Below are positions 26,183 to 38,063 of a stretch of 64,000 bases of DNA, piece after piece. Where the stretch lies: positions 62,001-126,000 of the forward strand of contig WOGZ01000068.1 in the NCBI GenBank assembly GCA_009733775.1, written 5' to 3'. Position numbers and translations under genes: made by a program. The notes below the pieces were generated by a model. That model worked only from the letters and a program-made list of their open reading frames with translations, ran no database searches and was not told where the DNA came from. The stretch comes from Alectoria sarmentosa (lineage: Eukaryota > Ascomycota > Lecanoromycetes > Lecanorales > Parmeliaceae). The first letter of the stretch is position 1. Every line of letters begins with the position of its first letter.

Positions 26183-27851
26183 ATGACTTTAGCTTTAGAT
26201 GTGACCGAGGGCATTGAAATAGAGCCGTCATCGATAGACCTCGCCAGGCGGGTATCCTCCAGTCTTAGTGTTTCAACGTCTCCCAAAGGTTTCCATACCC
26301 CCCCGTGGACCAAATCTGGGTCGCATTTGACACGCGCAAACACTGGAGGTTTGACGAAACAACTGAAACCTTTTGCTACGGAGGACATAAAGATTCTCCT
26401 GCTCGAGAATGTCAATGTGACTGGCCGAGACTTGCTCGAATCTCAGGGTTACCAAGTCACCCACCTGAAGTCCGCGTTGCCCGAGGATGAGTTGATAAAG
26501 AATATACGGTGGGGTAACGCATGAGACTTTTTGGGCGCGCGAGTTCCAAACTGATCGTTGCAGAGATGTTCACGTCATTGGCATACGCTCGAAGACCAAG
26601 CTTACAGCTAGGGTCCTTGGAGAGGCCAAGAATCTGATCGTGGTTGGGTGCTTCTGCATAGGCACAAATCAGGTCGACACGCAATATGCCGCCGAACACG
26701 GCATTGCAGTATTCAACTCTCCCTTCAGCAATTCTCGTAGTGTTGCTGAGCTTGTTATTGCGGAGATCATCTCCTTGGCCCGGCAGCTTGGTGATCGATC
26801 GAATGAGCTGCACAAAGGAACTTGGAATAAAGTCAGCAACGGCTGTTGGGAGATACGCGGAAAGACGCTGGGTAATGTTCAAGGACACCTTTAAATTTCT
26901 CCAATCTGACATCCGTCACAGGCATCATAGGCTATGGACATATTGGATCCCAGCTTTCCGTGCTTGCTGAAGCTTTTGGCATGACGGTGATATACTACGA
27001 TGCCGTCAATCTAATGGCCTTGGGGACTGCGAAGCAAGTGCCAACTCTGGAAGCCTTGCTGCGGGCTGCTGATTTTGTGACTTGCCACGTTCCGGAGTTG
27101 CCAGAAACCACGAACCTCATTAGTAGCAAAGAAATGGATTTTATGAAAGATGGTAGCTATCTTATTAATGCCAGTCGTGGTAGTGTCATTGATATCCCGG
27201 CTCTGATCGACTCCATGCGCTCTGGCAAGTTAGCCGGGGCCGCCCTGGACGTTTATCCAGCGGAACCAGGAGGCAACGGGGACTATTTTACGAATGAGCT
27301 CAACCCCTGGGCTGAAAATCTCCGAAGTCTGAAGAATATAATCCTCACGCCACACATAGGAGGGAGCACTGAAGAAGCCCAAAGCGCGATTGGCATTGAA
27401 GTGAGTGCGGCTTTAGCACGCTACGTGAACGAAGGAACTACCTTAGGCGCGGTCAACATGCCCGAAGTCAATTTACGGTCGTTGACTCTGGATGAGCCAA
27501 ACCACGTGCGGGTAATATACATTCATCGTAATATACCAGGTGTTCTGCGGGGAGGTGAGATTGAGCGAGGTCGTCAACTCCTGCCATAATGCTTACGCCG
27601 TTAGTCAATGCAATTCTGAGCAATCATAACGTCGATAAACAGATGACGGACAGTAGAGGCGAGGTAGGCACATACCTTCTCGAAGCGGAGTGTATGGCTG
27701 ATGTTCTCAAGGTTGCATACTTGATGGCTGATATCAGCGATGTCAATGTCGCGGTCATCAGAGATCTATATCAAAGACTGGAGAGCTTAAGCTGTAGGAG
27801 GCTTCCGCTTCCACTATCGCTATCAAATTTCACTCAGCTTACGATATCTAG
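26183..27851 (+). CDS. SER33: D-3-phosphoglycerate dehydrogenase
   Basis: This enzyme catalyses the first step of serine biosynthesis in the cytosol: oxidation of 3-phosphoglycerate to 3-phosphohydroxypyruvate with NAD. The modelled exons are 26183-26508, 26564-26871, 26922-27554, 27605-27663, 27712-27793 and 27838-27851, giving 473 residues, close to the yeast Ser3/Ser33 length. Visible features are the conserved LLLENVN start of the catalytic fold, VGCFCIGTNQVD, the NAD-binding GYGHIG at about 215-220, NASRG with the catalytic Arg near 297, LTPHIGGST with the catalytic His near 356, and a C-terminal ACT-type regulatory segment (HRNIPGVL to YLMADIS). Start chosen: the ATG in CCAACATGAC; the frame upstream has no ATG. 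The last intron is uncertain. Reading through instead ends at 27972 with about 55 unrelated residues, so the spliced form, ending LSSYDI, is preferred. The usual RLLY-type end is absent. Confidence 0.9.
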
Positions 27852-28635
27852 CTCGAATCATGACGCGGGTATTGTACTGAATTTGAAGTCTACCCTTGCA
27901 CTGGATTTCAGTCCTTCGCAACGATCATTCAACCATCCGAGCTCCGTCATAGGTACTAGGCCGCATAATTGAAAGGATGCTTCAGGGGATCCCCATGTGC
28001 GGGACTGCCGCCCATCCTTGGCGAGAGCTATACCAAGTATCAACTACATGAACTTCCAAAAAAAAATCACGTTTTCAACTCCAGCAACACGCTTGCAAAA
28101 GAGATGGAGAAGAGGTTTGGGCCCCGGCTCTGAAGCTTTAGTCCACTGTTAGCGATGAAGTAGACCACAGATACATAGACGCATAATAGAGTGAATAGAG
28201 GGTGCATTTCTGAGACAAACTGACAAGATGCCTTACATGGCGCTTTGAGGTGTTCATGAGGAGACAACAATATGAACATCAGCGCTGATAATTTGGTAGT
28301 TGGTGTTTTCAATCCGAAATATGTAATAGGGGCTGAACCCCTGCCTTATTGTGAAGTAACTAGCCCCCCAGGAGTGATTTGAGCCAGCCGCTCTTGGAGA
28401 AAAGCAACCAACCCGAATGCGGGATTCCACACACTGTGTCTGTCAACCATGAGACTTCTATCCGACACATGAGCCTCTGTTGCTACCTTTGCTATACAAC
28501 TCTTGACCTTTCATAGCCTCGTCAATAACGTGGCCACTTTCTCCACTTCCTTTCAACAACCGCCGCAGTTTGGGAACGGGCGATCGTTTGTTTTCCACGC
28601 TGGCGGTCTTCAAGAGCCCCTCTCCTTGAGGTGCT
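27852..28635. other. Intergenic region between PGDH and myosin V
   Basis: About 780 bp hold the 3' flank of the dehydrogenase gene and the myosin promoter. Short open frames on both strands show no recognisable domain. I see no tRNA or clear repeat. Confidence 0.5.
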
Positions 28636-31600
28636 ATGGCACACAATTATGATGTGGGGACACAAGCATGGCAGCCTGATCCTACAGAAGGATGGATTGC
28701 CTCGGAAGTGGAGTCGAAACACATGGAGGGAGACAAGGTCAAGCTGGTTTTTCAATTAGCTAACGGGGAGGTAAGTTTGCTGCCCACTCACGAATGGCTC
28801 ATGTGAACATGGCTCACGCGGCTGAAACCAGTGGAAAACAATTCGAACTACCCTGGCCGCACTTCAAGATGATAGCAATGCCTCTCTACCTCCCCTCATG
28901 AACCCTGCCATACTCGAAGCTAGCGATGATCTTACGAATTTGTCACATCTTAATGAGCCTGCCGGCATGTCCAGACATGGTCGTTCCACAGCAATGCCCA
29001 GCTGACTCGTTGACAGTCCTCCAAGCCATCAGGTTGCGGTATTCGCAGAAAGAAATATACACGTACAGCGGCATTGTCCTTATCGCCACCAACCCGTTTG
29101 CACGGGTAGACTCGCTCTATGTGCCTGGCATGGTCCAAGTATATGCAGGCAAGCAAAGATCCTCTCAGGCGCCTCATCTGTTCGCTATCGCCGAGGAAGC
29201 TTTTGCGTAAGATGTCCTGGCCCCAGTCGTCACGTCTACGTCCTAACCGGTCTAGGGACATGTTACGGGACAACAAGAATCAGACCATCGTTGTCTCCGG
29301 TGAATCAGGAGCTGGCAAGACCGTCAGTGCCAAGTATATAATGAGGTATTTTGCTACTCGAGAATCGCCCGACCAGCCGGGGAAACGAGCCAAGGGCATT
29401 GCAGATGCAATGAGCGAAACAGAGGAACAAATTCTTGCAACCAATCCTGTCATGGAGGCCTTCGGCAATGCTAAGACTACCCGGAATGACAACTCGTCTC
29501 GGTTTGGGAAATACATTGAGATCATGTTCGACACGAAGACAGAGATCATTGGTGCAAAAATCAGGACCTACCTTCTCGAACGTTCAAGGTTGGTCTTCCA
29601 GCCACTGAAGGAAAGAAACTACCACATTTTCTACCAGATGGTGGCTGGTGCTACAGAAGCAGAGCGGCAGGAGTGGGATTTGCTTCCAGTCGAACATTTT
29701 GACTATCTCAACCAGGGCGGCGCCCCAGTCATAGAAGGCGTGGACGACAAGGCAGACTTTGATGCGACCCGACAATCATTGACAACGATAGGGGTCAGCC
29801 AAGACAAGCAGGCTCAGATATTTGGCCTTCTCAGTGCTCTGCTTCATCTTGGGAATGTTAAGATTACAGCCACAAGAACAGACTCCGTTCTTCCTTCCAC
29901 TGAACCATCGCTCCTCAACGCCTGCCGAATCCTTGGTGTCGATGCTGGTGAATTTGCAAAATGGACTGTCAAGAAACAGCTGATTACAAGGGGGGAAAGA
30001 ATAATGTCAAATCTTACACAGCAGCAAGCACTGGTGGTACGAGACTCTGTTGCCAAATTCATTTATTCCAGTCTATTTGATTGGTTAGTCGAAAGCATCA
30101 ACAATGGTCTAGCCACAGAGGAAGTTGGCAGGAGGGTCGCAACGTTCATCGGAGTCCTGGACATCTACGGATTTGAACATTTTGCTAAGAATTCTTTTGA
30201 GCAATTCTGTATCAACTACGCCAACGAGAAATTACAGCAAGAGTTCAATCAGCACGTGTTCAAGTTGGAGCAAGAAGAATATTTACGTGAGAAGATCGAT
30301 TGGACTTTCATTGACTTCTCGGACAATCAGCCCTGCATTGATCTTATCGAGACCAAACTCGGAGTCCTTGCTTTGCTAGATGAAGAGTCAAGGTTACCCA
30401 TGGGGTCTGACGAGCAATTCGTGATGAAGCTACACCACAACTTTGCGAACGATAAATCGAAATATTATAAAAAGCCACGCTTCGGCAAGTCTGCCTTCAC
30501 CGTATGCCACTACGCCGTGGACGTAACTTACGAATCGGATGGGTTTATTGAGAAGAACAGGGACACGGTACCTGACGAACACATGGAGATCCTTCGACTT
30601 TCCTCTAACGCATTCCTTGGCGAAGTCTTAGAGGCTGCTTCTGTAGTGCGAGAAAAGGAATCTGCAACGGCGTCAAATGCAAGAGCGGTGCCAGCTCCCA
30701 ATAGAAGGATGGGCGTCGCTGCCAATAGAAAGCCCACACTTGGAGGAATCTTCAAATCGTCGCTCGTTGAATTGATGCACACGATCAATTCAACAGAGGT
30801 ACACTACATTCGTTGCATCAAACCGAATGAGGCTAAAGAGTCGTGGAAATTTGAAGGCCCAATGGTCTTGAGCCAATTGAGAGCTTGCGGTGTGCTAGAA
30901 ACCGTGAGGATCAGCTGCGCAGGGTATCCTACTCGGTGGACGTACGAGGAGTTCGCAATGCGCTACTACATGCTGGTTCCCTCTCATTCGTGGACTTCGG
31001 CTATCCGGGAGATGGCCAACGCCATTCTGAAGAGGGCACTCGGACAAGGTAGTAACAGGGGTCTTGACAAATACCAGTTGGGACTTACCAAGATATTTTT
31101 CCGTGCCGGTATGCTTGCCTTCCTCGAGAACTTGCGGACAACAAAGCTCAACGAATGTGCCGTTATGATACAAAAGAATTTGCGTTGCAAATATTATAGA
31201 AGAAAGTACCTCGAGGCCAGAAGTTCCATCCTCCTTCTTCAGGCCTGGACCCGAGGGTACCAAGCTCGTCAACGTGCGGAAGGAGTGCGCCGAGTCAAAG
31301 CTGCGACAAATATTCAGAAAGTCTGGCGCGGCCACAAGGACAAAAAGCGATTTTATGAAATACGTGCTAATATCATCATGCTCCAAGGAATCACCCAGGG
31401 GTATCTTTGCAGGAGACATATCATGGAGACAAGAGTTGGCAATGCGGCTGTCACAATACAACGGTCATGGCGGACACGCCGACAATTGCGCTCATGGAGG
31501 CAATATCGCAAGAAGGTCGTCATCATCCAGAGTTTATGGCGCGGCAAGCAGGCACGACGGGGCTACAAAGTATTACGAGAGGAGGCTAGAGATCTCAAGC

Positions 31601-33678
31601 AGATATCGTACAAGCTGGAGAACAAAGTTGTCGAATTGACTCAATCTTTGGGTGCTATGAAGCGCGAGAACAAGGCTTTGATAGCTCAAGTGGAAGGCTA
31701 CGAGAATCAATTGAAGTCATGGAAGACACGACATAACACTCTCGAAAGCCGCTCGAAGGAGCTCCAAGTAGAGGCCAACCAAGCTGGCATCACGGCAGCT
31801 CGCTTGAATGCCATGGAAGAAGAGATGAAGAGATTGCAGCAGACGTATGATGAATCGACTGCGAATACAAAACGTTTGCAGGAAGATGGGAAGAACCTTC
31901 GAGAGTCGCTCCGGACAATCAATGTTGAATTAGGAAATGCGAAGAGAGCTGGAAGTGACCACGAAAATGAAAAGATGTCGTTACGTCAACAGTTGGCCGA
32001 CCTCCAAGACCAACTGGATCTTGCCAAGCGCGCCATTCCTGTGAATGGCGAACTGACTAATGGTCACGTCCCACAACCTCAAAGCAATGGCCTCATCAAC
32101 CTCGTGTCTTCGAAGAAACCGAAGCGCAGGAGCGCTGGTGCGGAAAGGGTGGAGCCAGACCGTTTCAGCTCCGCTTACCATCCACGTCCAAGCTCTATGG
32201 CCATCATGGGCACCAATGCCCACCGCGAGAACCTTTCCGGGTCAAGCTTTAGCCCTGTCCAAGACAATGTTGAATTTGAATTGGAGAACCTGCTTTCAGA
32301 CGAAGACGGATTGAACGAGGAAGTCACTATGGGCCTGATCAAGAACTTGAATATTCCGGCCCCAAGTACAACGCCCACGCCCACTGACAAAGAGGTCTTG
32401 TTTCCCGCCTACTTGATCAACCTGGTGACCTCTGAGATGTGGAACAACGGATTTGTCAAAGAGTCGGAGCGATTCCTTGCTAACGTGATGCAATCTGTGC
32501 AACAAGAGGTGATGCAGCACGAAGGCGACGATGCAATCAACCCTGGCGCTTTCTGGCTTTCCAACGTTCACGAAATGCTCTCTTTTGTGTTTCTCGCAGA
32601 GGACTGGTACGAAGCACAGAAGACCGACAACTACGAGTATGATCGGCTCTTAGAGATAGTTAAGCACGACTTGGAGAGTCTAGAATTCAACATCTACCAT
32701 ACCTGGATGAAAGTGCTCAAGAAAAAGTTGCAAAAGATGATAGTACCTGCCATCATCGAGTCGCAGTCCCTCCCGGGATTTGTAACCAGTGAGAGTAACA
32801 GATTTCTCGGCAAGCTCCTGCAATCCAACAACACGCCAGCATACAGTATGGACAACCTCTTGAGTCTATTGAACAACGCTTTCAAGGCCATGAAGGCGTA
32901 TTATTTGGAAGACTCAATCATCACTCAGACTTTAACGGAGCTCTTGAGGCTCGTGGGTGTAACAGCATTCAACGACCTGCTCATGCGCCGTAATTTCCTG
33001 TCCTGGAAACGTGGCTTACAAATAAATTATAACATAACCCGGATTGAAGAATGGTGTAAAAGTCACGATATGCCTGAGGGCACCCTGCAACTCGAGCATC
33101 TCATGGTATGCGTGTTTGCTTCCACTTGAACATTATAGCTAACCTCGGTTTAGCAAGCAACAAAATTACTGCAGCTCAAGAAGGCTACTTTGAATGATAT
33201 CGAAATTATTCAAGACATATGTTGGATGTGAGTAATTCATTCGCCGCTTGGCTGAATTTGCCGTTAATAGTGTGGATTCAGGCTGTCGCCGAATCAAATA
33301 CAAAAGCTGCTCAATCAGTACCTGGTAGCAGATTACGAGCAGCCTATCAATGGCGACATTATGAAAGCGGTGGCGTCGAGGGTGACCGAGAAAGGCGATT
33401 TGCTACTCCTGACGGCCGTGGACATGGAGGACAGTGGGCCCTACGAGATCGCCGAGCCCCGAGTGATTACCGCTCTGGAAACTTACACGCCGTCGTGGCT
33501 GCAAACCCCCCGCCTTAAGCGTTTGGCAGAGATCGTGTCGGCACAGGCGGTCGCTCAACAAGAGAAACTAGAATTTGAAGTACCGGAGCCGCAAGACATT
33601 GGGGAAGGTAATGGCCTTGCGGAAGTCAGCGATGTGGAGCTAGAGCCAGTGCAGCCAGTGCCGGCGGCAGCAGAGTAG
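28636..33678 (+). CDS. MYO2: Class V myosin heavy chain
   Basis: This actin-based motor carries vesicles and organelles to sites of polar growth. Exons are 28636-28770, 28832-28964, 29017-29206, 29256-33105, 33154-33227 and 33282-33678, giving 1592 residues. Domain order: an SH3-like N-terminus (MAHNYDVGTQAW), then the motor head with P-loop GESGAGKT at 168-175, switch I NDNSSR at 230-235 and switch II DIYGFEHF near 455. After the head come an IQ-motif neck of about six repeats (about 780-920), a coiled coil to about 1085, and a globular DIL/cargo-binding tail (about 1270-1560) ending in an acidic Pro/Glu-rich stretch. Length and domain order fit fungal Myo2/Myo5 types. The second intron (28965-29016) begins GCATGT, a GC-AG border; splicing there gives the expected NEPAVLQAIR. 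The big fourth exon is uninterrupted over 3.85 kb. Confidence 0.96.
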
Positions 33679-34524
33679 TAGAAGCAAAGCGGTCGAGGGA
33701 TTGAGCGGAGAGGCCTTTGACGATACCCATTTATCGATCTTCGTGTACCATATTTGGAGCATAGTGGTGCCATCGCCTGGCTTCGTGCGTTGGATTTAAG
33801 CGGGTGCTTGATGATGTTTGCATTTACGATGTTCTTTCAGGTGCTGCCGCTTGTCTGGCAAGCTCCACACTGCTAAGTAATGCGATGGCGATGGCGCAAG
33901 TGAATATGGGATTCAATGGGCGATACCGCAGGATGGTGGGGACTTGCCCGACCGGATTGCCAATAGCCTGGCGTTTGATGCAAACACATTGTTGTATCTT
34001 ACCATGTTTATATATAGATTGGATGGTGTGAAGAGGGTGAGAGAATCACCGCGGTTTGATTCTTCATTCAATTCTACCACGAGGACGAAACCACGAGTGC
34101 TTGTATTTAGACATATTTTCCACGTGAGCGTGAGCGAGGTTACCGTTCCATAACTCGTACTTTACAAGCGTCAAATAGTTCGGATTTCAGAACACGGTTT
34201 TTTTTGCCACCCTGCGAGACATCCTGCCTACATCCTCCGCAGTCCCGCAGCTCTCTCCCATACCAGCAGCTGTACACTGTACTGGTACCGCACTCCTCCC
34301 AGCCCTGAGGGGAAATATCTTTTCTCTCTTTGCTTCTCTTTGCTTCTCTCTTCTTCTCCTTCTTCTTCTTGTCAAGATAGTCAATGTATCTTCATTTATA
34401 CGATTTCAATCATCTGTGCCGAGGTCATGGGCATAATTTACCCTCGCACCTATCCATCGATGCCCTTCATCCCTTCTATACTGCCACTATCGCCTAATAA
34501 GGTTTTGCTCGACACACAAACGCA
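33679..34524. other. Intergenic region; pyrimidine-rich promoter of the glycosyltransferase gene
   Basis: About 845 bp without a recognisable gene. A C/T-rich tract at about 34320-34371 (CTCTTTGCTTCTCTTTGCTT and more) lies about 150-200 bp before the next ATG. Such tracts are common upstream of transcription starts in filamentous fungi. Confidence 0.5.
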
Positions 34525-36045
34525 ATGCTTCTGCGCAACAAAGGTATTACTCTGATACTTTGTCTCATCTCTCTTGCATCCGTCACCTTCATCGCTCGAC
34601 TGTCCTCCCGAAGAGGCTCGTCCGCCCCCAATTGGCTGCCCGCTCTCGACGTTCGCCCAAGTGATGCATGCCCGGACAAACTCGATTGGCTGGCTGGCCT
34701 AAACCTCACCTATCCCATACGATATGCCCACCGTGATGTCGTCGTCAACCCGACCCCGGGCCTCGAGCGCATGTCCATCACCAAGCTTGATTCGTCCTTG
34801 TTCCCCGAATTTCAGACCATCGACCTCTCCGAGGACGTCAAGGTCTCGTTGCAGCACTGCAAGAAGCCTTACCTTTTGAATGTGCCAGCCGTAGTCAAGG
34901 ATTCTGGCGATGCTTCTCATATCATCTTCGGCATCTCCACCACTCTCAAGCGCCTTGATGCTTCCATCCCTTCCATTCTGCGTTGGCTCCCTTACCACAA
35001 TGCCAACCTATTCGTCATAGTCATCGAGTCGGAGCAGATAGTAGAGTCCGAAGGTGTGGAGAGGGTCGACGCTGTAGCCGCTGATCCCCAGCAGAAGGCC
35101 GAACTACAGGCACGAATGCGTGGTCTTGGCATGAATGTCACCCTCGTCGAACCTCTTGAGCTCCAGGACTCCTTCTCTATCAAATACTTCTCACTCATCA
35201 AAATAATGTACGGCAATCGCAATGACAAGACTCAATGGATCAGTCTTCTGGACGACGACACCTTCTTCCCTTCCATACCTGCACTTGTGACAATGCTCGA
35301 TAAGTATGACACCACTCTGGAGTATTACGTCGGTGCGTTATCCGAGATTTGGTGGGCTGTAGCGCATTATGGTATGATGGGGTTTGGTGGGGCTGGTATA
35401 TTCCTTTCGATCCCACTGGCCAAGATCATGAACAATAGTTACCGGAACTGTACAGAATCTTCACACACCACCGCCGGAGACATCCGCATCATGGAATGTA
35501 TCTACCTTCTGACGGAGACGAAATTGACTTACGAACGCGACTTGCACCAGGTCGACGTACATGCAGACCTATCAGGGGTCTTTGAAAGTGGCCACATGCC
35601 TTTATCTCTCCACCATTGGAAAGCAGGGGCCGCGAGTTTGAACGGGTACAACCTGCCAATGATGCATCTTGTAGCTGACGTCTGCGGCGACTGTTTTCTC
35701 CAACGATGGCAATTTGGTTCGGAAATGGTCCTCACCAACGGCTACTCGCTCGCGTTCTATCCAATACGTGAATTGAAGGCTACCGACATGGAGAAAATGG
35801 AGGAGACATGGGACGAAGTTCCCCCCGTCGAGAATTCTTTCAATCGTGGCACCGATCATTCGCTTGGGCCAACTAGACGAAAAATGACACTAGAAGAAGA
35901 AAAGATCCAATACGTTCTGATCGACTCTGCGGTCACAGCAGGGGTGGTGAGGCAGTCATACCTTCATCCAGGCGTGGACGGAGATATCGACAGCCTCTTG
36001 GAATTGTTCTGGATGGAGGGCAAAAGGGCCGACGATGGGGGCTAG
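34525..36045 (+). CDS. Golgi-type glycosyltransferase, GT31/DUF604-like
   Basis: Intronless frame of 506 residues. Residues about 8-24 form a hydrophobic signal anchor after a short basic N-terminus, as in type II Golgi enzymes. The lumenal part has a DDD motif at 243-245 (SLLDDDTFF), the DxD metal/nucleotide-sugar site of Fringe-like enzymes. It is followed by GFGGAGIFLS, the GDIRIMECIY segment and FESGHMPLSLHHW, which I recognise from fungal proteins annotated as DUF604 or glycosyltransferase family 31. Several N-x-S/T sites are present. The natural acceptor and linkage are not deducible. Beta-1,3 transfer would be the family guess. Start: the ATG preceded by ACGCA, first in frame. Confidence 0.8.
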   Translation: MLLRNKGITLILCLISLASVTFIARLSSRRGSSAPNWLPALDVRPSDACPDKLDWLAGLNLTYPIRYAHRDVVVNPTPGLERMSITKLDSSLFPEFQTIDLSEDVKVSLQHCKKPYLLNVPAVVKDSGDASHIIFGISTTLKRLDASIPSILRWLPYHNANLFVIVIESEQIVESEGVERVDAVAADPQQKAELQARMRGLGMNVTLVEPLELQDSFSIKYFSLIKIMYGNRNDKTQWISLLDDDTFFPSIPALVTMLDKYDTTLEYYVGALSEIWWAVAHYGMMGFGGAGIFLSIPLAKIMNNSYRNCTESSHTTAGDIRIMECIYLLTETKLTYERDLHQVDVHADLSGVFESGHMPLSLHHWKAGAASLNGYNLPMMHLVADVCGDCFLQRWQFGSEMVLTNGYSLAFYPIRELKATDMEKMEETWDEVPPVENSFNRGTDHSLGPTRRKMTLEEEKIQYVLIDSAVTAGVVRQSYLHPGVDGDIDSLLELFWMEGKRADDGG

Positions 36046-37235
36046 CACATATCGGATTTATCATTGGGCTGTCTATTCCGACAGGATCACGGCAGCCGAC
36101 TGAGCCTTTCTTCGCTCGAGGGCGGTCAAGAGACAATCGCACGTACAGATGAAGGCGAATTGTACACATTTAGGTTTCGATTCATGGACATATCTAGCAC
36201 ATTGACTGAGGCTCTCGAACACCGATGGAGTACGGGATTGCTGACGACGAAGGCTTCTGGTACAATGCAACATCCCAGTCTATCACATCACGGCTCAATA
36301 GCGGAGAGTTCAACTAATGTTCACACGATTGCCAGAAGTTGAAGCCGCCGTGGCTGGATCGGGAAAAACGGAAAAGAAGCTTGGGATCCTTGGACGAGTC
36401 CGAATCCATGCCAAACCCAGTTCTATTATACTCGATTGTGTATCTGGCGAATAGAGTTCGTAAAACGTATGGAAAAGGACGTAGATTCAATCAATGATGG
36501 AGCTTGAATGATCTCCAGATGTCCCAAATCATTCTTGACCCAAGTAGAAGCGATAGGTAAGAAATCCTTAGCCTATATTTGACGTTTGTAGCTTGTCTTG
36601 TAAAAGTAGATCAATAAATAGACTACTACAGACAAATACTCGCGGAGAGCGATCCAGTCTTTTCCAGATTTTGACCCAAATTTTTTAAAATCTTGGCTGT
36701 GCCCCACCTATTTGATTCAGGATGCCCCCGGATAATGCCCCCGGATAAAAGTTTAAACTCAACCTTATACGGCCGATATAGAGTTTCCACAAATTCAAAA
36801 ATCAAACGACAAAACTTTTTGGATTTCCAAATTTCAATTTTCACAAAAAATCAAAATTCCCGAGCACTCTACCCCATATCTTTACCCCGAGATACCCTTA
36901 CCTCAAAATATTCTTATTTCAGAATATTTTACCTCAAAAATAACTTACCGCGAAACATTTTATCGTCTTTAAAAAGCCCCTCGAAGAGTCCCTCAAAGAG
37001 TCCCCCGAAGAAGTCCCTGAAAAAGCCCTCCAAAAAGCCCTCGAAAGAGCGCCTCGAAGAGTATCGCAAAAGAAAAAATTGAAAACCTGAAATTATTTGG
37101 TGGTTTTTGGTTTTGTCCTAGTGGTAGCCGTCGTCCGCCGTAAAGAGCTTGAAGCAAAATTGGCCAGCTCACTCACTACAGCAGAAACATCAAATCTTCC
37201 ATTGGGCTGCGCTTCGAGCTCCGCCTTCTGCGACG
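36046..37235. other. Intergenic region with short repeats and a hairpin
   Basis: Nearly 1.2 kb without a convincing gene. Contents: two adjacent copies of ATGCCCCCGGAT at 36722-36748; a perfect 9-bp stem, 8-nt loop hairpin (AAAATATTC/GAATATTTT) at 36905-36930; and a degenerate run of AAGCCCTC/GAAGAGTCC-type repeats at about 36973-37068. A + strand frame at 36693-37082 reads the latter as Lys/Ser/Pro-rich sequence. It is probably not a gene. The AT-richer, short-repeat character suggests an old transposon fragment. Confidence 0.45.
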
Positions 37236-38020
37236 ATGCCACTTGTACAGCTCAATTTTATTACCGGCAACCAAAACAAGCTTGCTGAGGTTAAAGCTAT
37301 CCTGGGCGACGTTGTGCCTCTACAAAGCCAGTCTCTGGACTTGACCGAAATTCAAGGCACCATCGAAGATATATCAAAGGACAAATGCCGGAGGGCTGCT
37401 GCACTTGTAGGCTTTTCCCTACTAATTTAGGGCTCCTTTACAGCGTTACAACATGCTAAAGATTGGAAGACAGGAGGATCGGTTCTGACAGAAGATACGT
37501 GTCTCTGCTTCAATGCATTGAAAGAGCTGCCAGGTCCCTACATGTGAGAATCTTGCATCACCTGCGAGGTGCCCAGAGAGTTCTGATGAGGCCTTGTCTC
37601 GTAGCAAATGGTTCCTTCAAGCGCTTGGCCATGAAGGATTGAACAATCTCCTCATGGCATACGAAGACAAGAGCGCCCAAGCCGTCTGCACCTTTGCCTA
37701 CTGCTCGGGACCTGATCATGAGCCTATCATTTTCGAGGGACGAGTCACTGTGAGCTGCAGATTGTCTCTGGCTCTAAGCGTCGCTAAATCGTGCAAAGGG
37801 AAAGATAGTACCCGCCCGAGGTCCAGCTAATTTTGGTATGTCAGCCTTGGGAAGCGCATCTGTTTCGGACTGCCTAAGACTGACCAGTGCAGGCTGGGAT
37901 CCGATCTTCGAGTACGACGACGAGACATACGCCGAGATGGACAAAGCGAAGAAGAATACGCTGTCTCATCGAGCCATTGCCTCGTCAAAGCTCAAGCAGT
38001 GGTTGCAGGCTCAGCAGTAG
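37236..38020 (+). CDS. HAM1: Inosine triphosphate pyrophosphatase
   Basis: Hydrolyses ITP, dITP and XTP to monophosphates, cleaning the nucleotide pool of deaminated purines. Exons are 37236-37410, 37474-37543, 37605-37749, 37799-37835 and 37893-38020, giving 184 residues, as usual for the family. Visible motifs: FITGNQNKLAEVK at the N-terminus (substrate-binding T/SxNxxK), EDTCLCFNAL, GPYIKWF, AVCTFAY, GKIVPARGP, FGWDPIF and the terminal SHR signature. The first intron is odd. Only splicing at 37411-37473 with a GC donor (GCTTTT) gives the expected LVGGSVLTEDTC. The apparent GTAGGC donor three codons' worth upstream would shift frame into a stop. Either this is a weak GC-AG intron or there is a one-base difference here. 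The gene ends 43 bp from the stop of the convergent FAP7 gene. Confidence 0.93.
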
Positions 38021-38063
38021 CATTCGTAGAAACCGGTTGAACCTCCATGGTGCAGCATCGAGC

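Noticed and set aside
36693..37082. 129-codon Lys/Ser/Pro-rich frame upstream of HAM1
   Set aside because: Its C-terminal half is a simple repeat, no domain or splice context is visible, and flanking short repeats suggest non-coding DNA.
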